From: Strigamia acuminata
Taxonomy: Eukaryota > Arthropoda > Chilopoda > Geophilomorpha > Linotaeniidae
Assembly: GCA_949358305.1 (NCBI GenBank)
Contig: OX442317.1
Location: forward strand, 6,638,186 to 6,702,185
Length of the DNA stretch: 64,000 nucleotides
Reading direction: 5' to 3'
The notes beneath the pieces were generated by a model. The model ran no database searches and was not told where the DNA came from. It saw nothing but the letters and a program-made list of their open reading frames with translations. Below are positions 1 through 11,756 of this stretch, piece after piece. The translations under genes and the position numbers were made by a program. How positions within the stretch are numbered: position 1 is the stretch's first letter; each line of letters begins with the position of its first letter.

Positions 1-1403
1 GAGCAGGTCGATAAATACGATCAATGGCATTTATCGGGTAAAGAGGAGAGAGCAAAAATAGAAGGGATTGGCCACTTTGCAGTTACTGCAGAGTGAATAT
101 TTTAATACATTAAGAGGATTTGAAAAAATATTTAAGTCGGTAAAAAGTTTTTGCTCCGATAATTCGAATTCAAACCTAATTTCTGGCAACAACTGCAAGA
201 TAAACGTGTTAACAAAATTAATACTTGAAAGGGGTGTGCATAAATGTGGTATTAAGAGCATATATTTCTTGTGCAGATGAGCGTTGGCTCTTGGCCAATC
301 AACCACTAATTTTCTAAACACAACATCCGAAAACACTATTTTCTTTTATCCAAAAACAAATATCCACTAAATCAGTTAAAACAATTTTTCAACGAGATTT
401 TTTTTTTTTAATATTTAAATTTAGTAAAATAATAGATGAAATTAATTTGCCCATAATTCAGCGGTCAGTCGTTTGTTTATTTATTTAAGAGGAATTACAC
501 TTGGAGGCTCCAAACGCTTGATCACAGCTGGAGCAGTGAAATGTTTGGATAAGCATTCGTGCTTTTACTAACGGCCTTCAACTTAAGAATACTATTTTGC
601 TCGTGGATATATTTAAATAATGCGAGTTAACATTAACAAACAGTAATTTGTAATAAATGTGCAGTTGGCTCTTTGATTTGGCACCCAATATGTCGACGAA
701 CCATTAAAAATATGAGAGGAAGGATAAATGAAAGTGAGCGTCGTTGCATTTCATTCACATCTGTGCATTTCATTCCTGGCTCCAATTTCAGCAATATTTC
801 GTGCGATCGTTTCAAAAGGTTGGAGTTTATTGTCTCCATGGGAAAGAGAAATTTCATTTTTTATTTTAAATTTTGTCCAGGAGAATTAAATTGGCGTGTA
901 TGCGAGACAATTATTAATGATGAACAAAAAAATTCTTACATTTTAAGTAGTGTCATCATCATTTGCTATAATTGTTTAATTTTCAACTTGTCTTTGCAGC
1001 TAGTCTGAAATTACATTTTGCTAGAATTGCTTAAATGTTATGAACCATGCAAAATTCTGATCTCTGTTGCAAGAAAACACTAATTTCTTTCTCAATTACC
1101 ATTCTACTCATTTAATTCCACCAGCAGAAAAATACACTACGTCTATGGGGGTTACAAGGTTGGCTCCGTGATCTCTGCTCACACTTGGACTTTGTTCTAT
1201 TCCATTTTATAATGGCACTTCCGAGGTGTTAATTAGAGGAAATGCTTTTTCAGAATTATGCCGAAGACGGACTTAGCCAAGTTTGCGATCGTGGGCATCG
1301 TGTCTCAAAAGTGAATTAATTTCGCCTATATTTCGCAGAAGATTATTGTTTTTTGTCGGAACCACCTGTTTTAGTGTTACCCCTTTTTAATGTGACCTAT
1401 GAC
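1..1403. other. AT-rich non-coding DNA, nothing recognised
   Basis: The open frames here are short and have no domain, splice-site or composition signal that sets them above chance. I see no repeat with a partner elsewhere in the window. It is most simply intron or intergenic DNA. Confidence 0.6.
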
Positions 1404-1608
1404 CAGGAGCGGATTTAGGTATATGCAAAATAAGCAAAATAATCGACTAATTTTCTACCGTCAAAAGCAGAAAAAAAGTTATAATGATTTTGATGTTTTT
1501 GATGTGAATGAATGTATTTAAATCAGAAATATAATATATTTTTAACTTTGTTAGTGTATTTTTTACATTTTGTTCTTAGGGACCCCACAATACCTAAATC
1601 CGCCCTAA
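1404..1608. mobile_element. Short terminal-inverted-repeat element, hAT-like ends
   Basis: The left end reads CAGGAGCGGATTTAGGTAT and the right end contains the reverse complement. The 14-bp arms GCGGATTTAGGTAT at 1409-1422 and 1590-1603 are perfect. CAGGGGCGGAT-type ends occur on many hAT-family non-autonomous elements, so a hAT-like MITE of about 205 bp is the best guess. The interior is AT-rich with no coding capacity. I could not find a convincing 8-bp target duplication, and the right tip lacks the final CTG, so one edge may be eroded. The superfamily assignment is inference. Confidence 0.45.
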
Positions 1609-3652
1609 TGATTTTCTAGTTCCCTAGCCCCTAAGTTCTTGAGCGCATGTAGATTTATTTACCGACATTTTTCAACTAAACTTCGTTAAGTATTGGCGCT
1701 ATGTAAGCACGATGTAGAAAAACACTTTAATTCTCAGTGGTGTAGCTCAAACAGTTGTTATTTCTTGCTGAAGTTGACTTGCTGTAGAGATATTACAAGT
1801 TCTGTGACAACATCCGGCACCGTTATTGGAAAAATAAAATTGCAAGAGCCAACAAGGCACTATATGGTTTTCTTCTTCCTCTCTCTTGTTATTTTCTCCC
1901 AACTCAAACAGCGGACATTTACCGTGCTTTTATTGCAATTACAAGCTACTTTACATGGTGCAACAAGAGAATGTTTGTCTTTTTGGCAAGATCACATTGG
2001 CGCCCTTAATGAATGAGTTCAATTACGATACACACTTTTCATTATTCAGGGGAAATCTCATCAATTGGCCTCACAGTGCGAAACAACAATTTGATCATTT
2101 GATTAGCTGCAGTTGACAAGAGGACGTTCCGATGCTTGAAATAAACATGTTTAGATTTCCATTACACCATGTCGCTCTCGATGCAATTACAATGATTGAA
2201 AGATAGAAGATTATCATCCACCTATTGGCAGCCAACAACATTTCCTTTCGGAGAATGTTTTTTTATACTTTGCAAGTTTCCTTTCAGTGTTATCACATCT
2301 GAAATGGACATACCCTTTTACACGAGGCTTGAAGGCCACATGTTAAATATTCAATGGGCTATTTTTATTGCTATGAGTCTTTCTCAGATTTTCGAGCAAT
2401 ACTTTCTTACACCATTCTTACTATCTCTAGCACTCTTTTTATGACCACAAATAAGGATTTGGAATGAAACTGAGGCTGGGATATGAAATGCCATCATTTC
2501 TTGTATGAAAAAGGGTCTATTGTCAACTAACCCAAGGACTATCATAACAATGTTATATGCTCTGGCGACCCTAAATTAACCATAATCGTTGGTGTGATCA
2601 TGATTTTTATTTCTGGAAACTCGTAAAGAAAATGGAACATTTTTTTTATTATTATTTGGGTGTTAATTTCGGTTTTATGGAAATATATCTTGGTGAAAAG
2701 GACGGCTGTCGGTGGAATAAAAGTGATTATTATTGAATTCGCACCTCTCGTGTTGATAAAATAAAATTGACAGTAATTTATGGCATCACAATCTCGTACT
2801 ACTCCACACTATATTCGTTCTCTCAACATGAAATCTACTAGACACTATTTGATTTATGTTTTGGTCAGAATATAAGGGCCATTTTTTTTCGTCTAAGGGA
2901 ACATACAGTGGACTGCTGTCATCTATAAAATCTAAAGAATAATGGCGTCTACGTGAGAACTATCAAGTTGAAAATTGTGAACTCTTGCAAACTGTGGACT
3001 TTTTACGATCGTTATCACAATCCTCAACCTCCTTCCCTCCTGTTTTCCCTGTAGCTTAAAAATAAATTGCTCGCGCATAATAAATTATTTTCTGTTAAAC
3101 ATGTTATCAACATGTTGAATATTAAGCTGTGATAAATTAATATTTAGACTAAAATAGAGAATTATGATAGAATAAATTGAAAATGGGGCGACGGTTTTCG
3201 CGGACCGGGGCTAGGGGCAGCAAAGTGCAGCCTCGTTCTCAACTTTTCCGTGCGGTTTTGGTAAAAATTTATACGGATATATATTTAAACTTTATGTATA
3301 TCTGCCACAGTAAAAAGGAAAGATAAAGAAAAATGTGTCGTTCTTTCGTTATGATAAGCGTGCCAAGACAATTCATTTTATTTAACAACTGCACCGGTAG
3401 AGATCACTCTTATTCGTTTTTCTGCTGTTTATTTATCTGCGGCCACCTGCGATTTGATTTGAGCAGTTGGATGTGTCAGAAGACATAAAAAAAATGTTTG
3501 TTTACCTTTGGCCTAGCCCGGAATGGAATTGGAGTAACAGCCAAAAAAGTTGGCTTTGCTTTTAGCATCGTGACGTCAAATATCGCAACGCGAATGGTAT
3601 TGCAAATTCGATGATGCATTATTGGACTTAGGATTTGTTGGAGTAAATTGGT
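1609..3652. other. AT-rich non-coding DNA
   Basis: No coding region or RNA gene is recognised. Open frames of 60-80 codons at 1886-2116 and 2196-2444 have no protein-like signature. Confidence 0.55.
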
Positions 3653-3835
3653 TCACAACTGCCTGCACAGATAGCGTATACCGTATTCTCTGAAGCCACA
3701 ATTTGCTGCAGTAATTGCACGGAAGCCACCGTGCGGGTTGCAAGCCTTGGGATACAGATAGTGCCACGTGTTTACTTCTCCTGGCACCTCCTGTTGTACA
3801 ACCGGTTGAAAATACGGCAGAATCCAGCAGGACAT
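3653..3835 (-). other. Exon-like open segment, 60 codons, uncertain
   Basis: This minus-strand frame starts at an ATG (3835-3833) and runs to a stop. Its sequence is less skewed than the surrounding AT-rich DNA. The peptide contains LYPKACNPHGGFRAITAANC followed by CGF...YGIRYLC. The pattern of Pro, Asn, Ile-x-Ala, Asn-Cys-Gly and a later Tyr-x-Cys loosely recalls part of laminin N-terminal domains, but the match is weak and the Tyr-Cys spacing differs. I see no clear splice donor at the 3' side. It could be an exon of an unidentified minus-strand gene, a decayed gene piece, or chance. Confidence 0.15.
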
Positions 3836-5989
3836 AAATATATTTTTGATTTATTTTGAAAGATTTTAGCTTTAAAAATGTTTTAAGCTAAAATTTGAGA
3901 ATATTTTGTATATTTTTGCATCGTGTAGGCAGAGGTTATTATTTGCAGCAATTTAAAACGATTAAAAATTAAGTTATTCAGTCGCGAGCAGGAGATTTAA
4001 GGTTGAATGCATCTAATGATTTTTCAAACTAACAAAATTGGCAGGAGAAGGAGCAAAAGGTATGACGTTAATGTGCAAGAAATGGGCGAAGGGACCTAAA
4101 TAGGTTTAAATTCTTGCCGGCTTAATAATATAAATCTCACTTTTAATCAAATTTTGCTCCAATCACTATCTCAATTACGCAAGGCACACAACACATCTGA
4201 TTGTTTGCAAAGATATATGAATGTAATTTGTTCGTAATAGTAAAGGAAAGGCAGAGAAGCAAGAGAATTCTTTTCGGCTCATAAAAAAAATGAAAGAACA
4301 TAATAGCGTTTCAGATGAGTTTTAAACTAACTCACAAAAGCTGCAGATAGCACAGACTGCAATGTCTACGCGTCATTAGGAAATGGCGTTTTTAAAACTG
4401 AAATGCACTAATAATTTTTATGTGCAGATAAGACGTCTCTCGAATATCGCTTTTCTTATCTCGGCTATGGTGATTTTTCAATGCACTTACAAATCACATT
4501 GCTAATTAATTTTCATCCTTCGATGCAAATACTTGTCAGAAAAGATATTATTACTTTTATTACTTGTTTTTTCAGACTTTTCTTTCCTTTCGTCCTCCAT
4601 AAAATATGAATGTCTTCCCGGAAAACCTGTCATTTGTAATACTTTACGACAACAACAAATATTTGCGTGCTGCGCGTGTCATATCAATTTATAAACTGTT
4701 TAAAAACCTTTATTTGGCGAATAGACGTAACGATTTAACATTTTATGAGACGATCATTACAAACTTGTCGCCACCATTTAAGTGCACCTAGCGCCAACTC
4801 CTACAACTACTCACCAAACAAACACTCGTCATGAATATATATATATTTCCTTTGGGAAAATAAAAAGTACGATTATTAAAAAGGAGATGATACATTTAAT
4901 CACTTCTAATGTGCTGAAAGAATCAGCGGCAATAAATCGCGAAATCCAAGACAAGTAATTACATTCATAATTCAACTGAAATTTTTATATTTCTCGTGTT
5001 TAATTTAAATGCGACTCATCAACGCTGCAAAACTCGCAATAAAGTTAAATTACATCAGATAACATTTATGACGTGCTTTAATTTTTTCTTCTCCCTTCCT
5101 TTTATTACAGCGAAACTGTTTTACACTTTTTTCTTCAAGTGACGTGAATTGCATTGTTTTGAGATAAGAGTAAGATTTGATTGAATAGTTAGACCCGTGC
5201 TCCGAAAGAGCCAATGGAGAGAGTCAGCAGCGAAGGAACGATGATTAAGTACGTGTGATGTTTGAAACGAGATGATAAGGTTTTATCCAGAGATAAGAGT
5301 GACTGCAACTAGTATATATATATATATTTTTTTGGATTTTTTTCTTTGATGTACAGGTGAATAATGTAATATTAGAATGATGGAAGACAACGAGAGTTGT
5401 TGGGAATTGAGTTAGAGCATGAAAAAGGCAGATGCGACGTGGTGGCAGATGATTAGATCGGATAGGGAGATGAATCTAGTTGGCCCTGGTGTGTAACAGA
5501 GCGTTTTATAATGATAAAAAAAAAATTAGAAAAATAATTGGAATTGGGTCGGGGATCATTTAGAGGGCGCTGCAGCTGTTGTGCTGTGATAAATTTGCAC
5601 AAGTTTTATGTTTTTTGGATTCGTCTTTTATTGACAGTTTGGAGATTCGGTCGGTTCAGTCGGAATCTATATTGCAGCACGAGTATATAAAATAGACGAA
5701 ATCGATTTTAAAATTTGAGAGTAGGGTTTGAAAGAGGACTTTTAACGAGTTTTCAAGTAGCAAAAAATGTATTCCAGCTGGAACTGCTGCGAGGTTATGG
5801 ATAGGGTCAACTTGGCAAGGTGCCGCTCGTTTATTAATTTATGCAGAAACTAACGATTTACACTAAATGCATTATCAAATTTCACTCCATTATCTCCCGT
5901 TGCAAACAGTCAATGTAATCTTGCCGATTATCTATTTTTCAGATTCGCGTTTAAATTTACAATAAAAGCATGGATAGATAAGTAAAATA
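3836..5989. other. AT-rich non-coding DNA
   Basis: Only short A/T tracts and short TA repeats (near 4835 and 5310) are visible. There is no supported gene. Confidence 0.55.
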
Positions 5990-6118
5990 CAGTCGAATCT
6001 TGTTATAACGAATTTCTCGTTATAATAAATACTTAATTGATTGTTAAAAAAATTTGATGTAACAAAATTTCGTTATAACGAACCGATTTTTCGTGATTCG
6101 TTATAACGAGATATCAAA
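5990..6118. mobile_element. Fragment with mariner/pogo-type terminal repeat
   Basis: CAGTCGAATCTTGTTATAAC at 5990-6009 directly follows a TA dinucleotide and is followed by several further GTTATAACGA blocks in both orientations up to about 6115. Ends of the form CAGTCGAAxCTxGTTATAACGA are familiar from Tc1/mariner-pogo elements, which insert at TA. I do not see a matching right end nearby, so this is a truncated or internally collapsed copy without coding sequence. Confidence 0.5.
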
Positions 6119-8063
6119 AAATGGTATTTTAAAAAAAAATTATAATTTTTTATTTATTTTTGCTCATATTAGCTATTAAATTATATAAATTCCGTATGGG
6201 GTTGTACGTGGAAAAATAAATCAGTTTTAATCCCACAGCGATGAAAAGTAATTGCCATATGTTAACATTAGCAACATGATAGAGATTCAGAGAGCTCATT
6301 TCTCAGTCGCCTGTGTTATGTTGTCCCCTGCTGTGATTTTAAGCAACTGCTCGACATATTATTTTATCACTCTGACTCATCTGTTTCCCAGAGAGCCAGC
6401 GCCAGTCTCTAAATGTTCATATTCCTGTCTACTAAATTATATTTTGCATTTTTTTTTTCGGTCTTGTTATAAACAGATATTAAGGTGCGGAAAAATTGTG
6501 CTTGTTTCGTATTTACTTAGCGCATGTTGGGTTGCAGTTTCAAAAAGCAATTTGCAGTAATTCAACATTTCAGTAATGCAATCATAAATAGGATTCAAAT
6601 TGCCTCATTTTTGTGTTCTTTTTTTTTTTTACTTACTATAAAGTTTTTTAATGTAGTTTTCGTTTGTAAAATAAAATAACACATGAACTCGTAAACTTTT
6701 GTTTTTGTTATTTCATGATTGGTTAAAGCGAGAATTTGAAAACTGCAGTTTTTGTTAGTAAATATATATATATATATTTTAAAAAAGACAACATTGATAA
6801 AGCACTGATGTTTAAACAGGGTTGATGGAAACTAAAACCCTAGGAAGATGTTCTTTTATTTTTTTTAAAGAGAAATAGATGTAATGAACTTTTTTGTCTC
6901 GAAAGAGGGGAAAAAAGTTTGAAAAAAATAAATAAAAACGCCGTTTAGCTATTAGGAAGACAAAAAAATAATATTAAAGATTTGGAAACGTGTAATTATT
7001 ACACGTAAAGTTTTTTAACTTCACGTGACGAAATTTTAAGAATGTTATTTGTGCATTTTTATTTTTCATTTGAAATATTGTAAGAAAAAAAAAAGAAGAA
7101 TTGCTAGAGTAAAAATTTAATGGAATTTCTTCTTCACCTTAGTTGAGAATTGATTGACACGCGCAACTACTTACAATATTAATACAGGGAAGTGAAATCA
7201 ATGTAGTGTAGTTTGAAATAGAAAGCTATGAAGGGTGAAAGGGAATTCGAATGTGTAAGTTGACACCGTGTAGCATACTGCGCCATGTGTGTGTTTACAG
7301 TTTATTGATCAGTTGTTCTCAACTGGATGGTACACCGCACACTTTATTACACTGTGCCAATCCAAATTGAAAACTTGACGAAAGCAAATCAACCTCTTCC
7401 CATCTCTTTTGCTCGAGACCCCAACCTCATACTCTTCCTTTTCAATTTCATTAGATTCAAAAAGCTGGTGCAAAGTGAAGAGAAAAGAGAAAAACTTATT
7501 TACTCGGGCTTTCCATTTGCTGGATTTATTAATATCTTTCTTGTGACGATATTTTCTCTCTATATAAGTCTATTCAAGCTCACGCGAGCATTTCACTCAC
7601 ATTCATCATCATTTCCTTTGCCCATTGCATTGCCTTGGAAAATGCTATCAAGGCTCCGAGTCTACTGAAAACTAAGCAGGGGAACTGAGTGATACATAAG
7701 AGGATCCCAAAAAGAATAGCACAGACGTAACTTAGAAATATGACTGGAAATTTTCTCCACCACTACTATAAATGTTCCCAAAAACGGCTTTTTTACTTGA
7801 AATTTATCCTACTTGGCCGTTTTCGAAGCACGCAAACTGCCATTGTGTTCGTTTATTTCAGCTTGTACAAAAATATTGTCCAAATATTGTTGAATCAACT
7901 GTTGATGATGATAGTTGAGATTAACAAACAGGAGAATTGAACTTCCTCATGTCAAGTCTCAAAAGAATTATCCGGATAAGTAAAATCGGGATTTTAACTT
8001 TCCTGGAAAAATGATGCATTTTGATTCGTTGTTTTCTTTTAAAAAAGTGCAGAATAAAATATT
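6119..8063. other. AT-rich non-coding DNA
   Basis: It contains homopolymer A/T tracts and a short TA repeat near 6763. The 113-codon frame at 7327-7668 has no recognisable domain and no splice or promoter context, so I do not call it a gene. Confidence 0.55.
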
Positions 8064-8244
8064 ATTAAAAGATTAAATAACAAATTAAATACGCGATTTT
8101 ACCAAAGGCCTTTTGACCGTTTCCGGTCATCTTCAGTCATCTTCAGTTATCTTCAGTCATCTTCAGCAACCACTGAAGATGACCGAAAATGGTCGAAAGG
8201 CCTTTGGTAAAATTGCGTATTTAATTTGTCAATTAATCTTTTAA
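8064..8244. repeat. Long imperfect hairpin with tandem repeats in its loop
   Basis: Arms of about 73 bp (8064-8137 and 8172-8244) are near-perfect reverse complements; each carries the block CCAAAGGCCTTT or its complement. Inside the left arm end and loop, a 10-bp unit TCATCTTCAG is repeated four times (8127-8166). There is no coding sequence. The structure fits a foldback or MITE-like element. Similar GACCG...CGGTC blocks recur in many animal repeats, but I cannot name the family. Confidence 0.6.
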
Positions 8245-11200
8245 TTAAAACATTAAAAGTGATATGCGTATGAAATAGAAGTATAAAATTAGTATCAAAT
8301 ATTTAGTTTTTGCTTTGGTTTTGAAAACTGAGCGTTAGTTCACCCTGGGGGTCGATTTTAGCAATCTAGGAGATTAATAAATAAAGACAGTCTAGTGTAG
8401 ACAATCAACATAACTGGTTGTCTCAATCATTCTCATAAAGACACAACGTATTGTCTGTGCTAGTTTCGTTAACTTTGTAAACATTAGATTGACGTTTTGG
8501 GTTAAATAAAATCTTCACACATGAGCGTCATTAAGCTTGAGTTAAATCGGTGATAAATTATCATCTCGTTTGAACTATTCAGCGAGTTTGAACATCAAAT
8601 GCTTTTCACGTCCGAGTTGAAAACAGTAGTATAATAAGAGACGAAGCCAATGGAACTGAACAGTGGAACATCTCCTCTGTGGGAAGTGAATTCTAACATG
8701 GAACGTCACCGACTTCCCAAATGGAAATTTTGTGTCAAGCAAACGGGGGAGATGTCATAGAGAGCCAGGCGCTTCTTAGAAAGAATCAAAAACCTTTAAG
8801 CGATGGAAAGTTTTAATCAAAAGCAAATTACTGCCATTATTCCGAATAGCAACATTGTTATGCTCCATTTATTTGTTTTATGTTTCAAAGAAAATTACAA
8901 GAGGCGTTGACTTCTCTCTGCCACTAATTTTGAATAAAAGTGGTGACTTTAATCAATTACAAGTACAATTACATTTTTATGACTCGACATTTGCTTCTCT
9001 CATAATTATTTGATAGAAATTGCAAAAACATTTATAATAATCACGCTTGGAAAAATATATATATATTTTTTTTGAGGGAATTTTGACGATTGATTGACGC
9101 ACGAATTGAATATTAAATGTTTTCTTTGAAAATAAAAGGGGATATCAAAAGAAAATTAATTTAATATTCACTGTTTTGGACGGTTGAGAGTTGGGTGCAG
9201 AATTGATTTGAAATTAGATTACCCACAATTCCTATAACGCTTAAAAAAAAGACAATCAAATTTTTAGTGCCTATTTTCAAGAGGTTTTTACAAGCACCTA
9301 CCATTCAGAGAAATCCAATTTTAAGTGAAAATGAAGTCTTAAAGTTTAGACTATTAAATCAATAGAGAGATTTTTTTTCTTCTTTTTTTGAAATCAGAAC
9401 AAAAAATAACAGAAAAATAATTAAACTTTAAACTCGTATGTTTTTTTTCTTCCTTTTTTCTCTCTCTTCAGTTTTTGTCTCTCAATACGTTGGTGGTTAT
9501 TAAAAATTTATTGTGAACATGGTTTGCAAAAAAGCCATTAATATTTTGACGGCATTTTGTATTGAAATAAAAATTTAAAAATTGGTCTTATTGAGGGGAA
9601 AAAAAACACATGAATCTACAAAATTCATGAATATTTAAAAGCTAAAAACATAAAAATAGAAATAATGCCTGTTATTTGTTTTAGTATTTGAATGGGTTTA
9701 GTTGCAATTGTCTAAGTATTCCTTTTTATCTCTTTGCTGTACTTTTGTTGAGGAACGTTTACCCGGTCTTTATAAAAAACACCATGCAGTTGGGAGACGA
9801 ATTTGTATTCAGAGACCATGAATAGATATATATGAAGAAATGGTCAGGTATAAACGTTTTAACTTTAAGCAATTTGAAAGCTGAATTCAAGCAAGAATAT
9901 ATTAAAGTGCCGAGAGAAAAGGGCAAGAAAGTTCAACATAAAAAGATTAATTTTTTCCTCTCTCTCTTTCTCAAACACACTTCAGATGGCAGTTAAGTGG
10001 AAATGAATTTCAAACATCTATAATTTCTATACCGACACACAAGAAACACCAATTCATCATAAAACCCAATGAAGTTAACTTTAAGCGGGGAAATATTTCT
10101 CCCAGGGGTCGATATTGGTCCACCACCCTGCCAGAATAGGTCGCCACCACTTGCACCGCAATGTGTGACCATTCTCATAAATACAAGTAGCTAATTGTGT
10201 ATTTGTTCTGTAATTGTGAGATTTTCTTATATTATTTTATTTAAAACTTTGTTACATTATTTTGATATTGAATTATGTCATGTGCGTCAGTATATTGTTG
10301 TTCGTTTGGTATATTAGTTTACTTTTTTAATCAAAACATAAAAATTGTACAGTTGCTGTTTTGCCTAGCTAGTAAAAGGTGCTAAAAACACTTCAAATTA
10401 TTTTGACTTGGTTTTCATTAACAAGAAGAACCCACAGCGAAAAGTACCGGATTATCACATAATTGTATAGCGATGTTATTACAGGACGACATAATTTGCT
10501 TTTTATTTTATTTTTTTAAATTTTTTTTATTTAACATTTTTTTAATTTGATTTTATTTGATTATTACTACTCGAACACGAAATTGGACACGATGTTTACT
10601 TATGGTGCATAATGGCTGCTTCTGATTAATGGGTTTAGTCACTGGCAACTGATTCAAGCTTGATCAGGTACCAATTGGTGCAGAACACAAACAAATTAAT
10701 TCTTCTCAACACACATTGAGTGAATGAAGTTTGCAATGACCATCAAAATCAGGTTTATTCATTAGTGATATTTTGAATTAATTATGCATCTTAAACTTGT
10801 GGTCAGCCGATAATTCAACTTTTATTTAGCCACACACGCAGCAGCTGATTGACATTATGAACCAGCTGAGCTGTCACTCAAATCCGATCATGAACCGGTT
10901 GGCTTTTCACAGCCGATGCCAATGTCTGCAACAATTCTCATACTCTAATTAATGTCTCCACTTGCGAGTGGTGATCAATGTACAAGCCAGTATTTTCATG
11001 TGGATCAGGTAACCACCATGTTGGATTTGGGCCAACTCAGAGATAAAGCATTATATTAAATTTCTTTTCTTTGTTAAAGCGCCTTGACATTAATAAAACT
11101 AATCTTATTCTGAGAGAATACACACTACAGTGCAATATATTGCATTAAGTTGAGATGTTCCGTTGCGAGTGCATTGAAAGTCAATGAATGAACACGATGG

Positions 11201-11694
11201 ACTAAACGAATGATTAAATTTCGGATTCCATCTGTAGAGATGAGGAATAAAAGTGAGAACATTTAAAATTCAGTGATGCGAATAATATAAACTAGAAACG
11301 AGCTTTTATTTCCATCTTCACATTGTAAAGTACGTATAGGCAATGAGTTATGCTTCGTATCAGTCTTAAAACTTTTGAAATATGACAGAACTCCACGTCG
11401 TCAAGAGTAGAGCTTTTCATTGCATGTAAGTTTTTTGTGACTTTTTTATGGAGGAATTGTAAGGAAGCTTGCAAGAGAATATTGGAACTTTATGAAATTG
11501 CTGACCTCAACCAAACTTAGAATCTTCAGTACAAACACGAAGAAGCTAAGGACGATGGGGTTTTAAGTTATTAAAAACTAAAAAAAGGGACTGTTGTGTC
11601 TGGAGAAATGTATACAAATGGTTCAAAAACATATTTTACAATATATATAATTTTTTAATTAAATATCATTTCATAATACAATTGAAAAAATAGG
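8245..11694. other. AT-rich non-coding DNA
   Basis: No gene is supported. The minus-strand 61-codon frame at 9993-10178 lies in slightly GC-richer sequence but shows no recognised motif. Confidence 0.55.
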
Positions 11695-11756
11695 GAATGC
11701 AAAATACTGGTGAAACCCAATGCATTTCAAAATACATTGCATTCAAAAATCAAAAT
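11695..11756 (-). repeat. Dispersed repeat, partial copy
   Basis: ACCCAATGCATTTCAAAATA and the bases after it match, in the opposite orientation, a segment of the copy at 62465-62595, and resemble the copy at 14890-15012. It is the shortest and most eroded of the three clear copies. The family is unknown. Confidence 0.45.

Noticed and set aside
8172-8215. Hammerhead-ribozyme-like core (CTGAAGA ... GAAA) in the right arm of the hairpin
   Set aside because: The order of conserved blocks is suggestive, but an extra base lies between CTGAAGA and stem II, and the flanking stems I and III do not form a clear closed ribozyme; the arms are better explained by the large inverted repeat.
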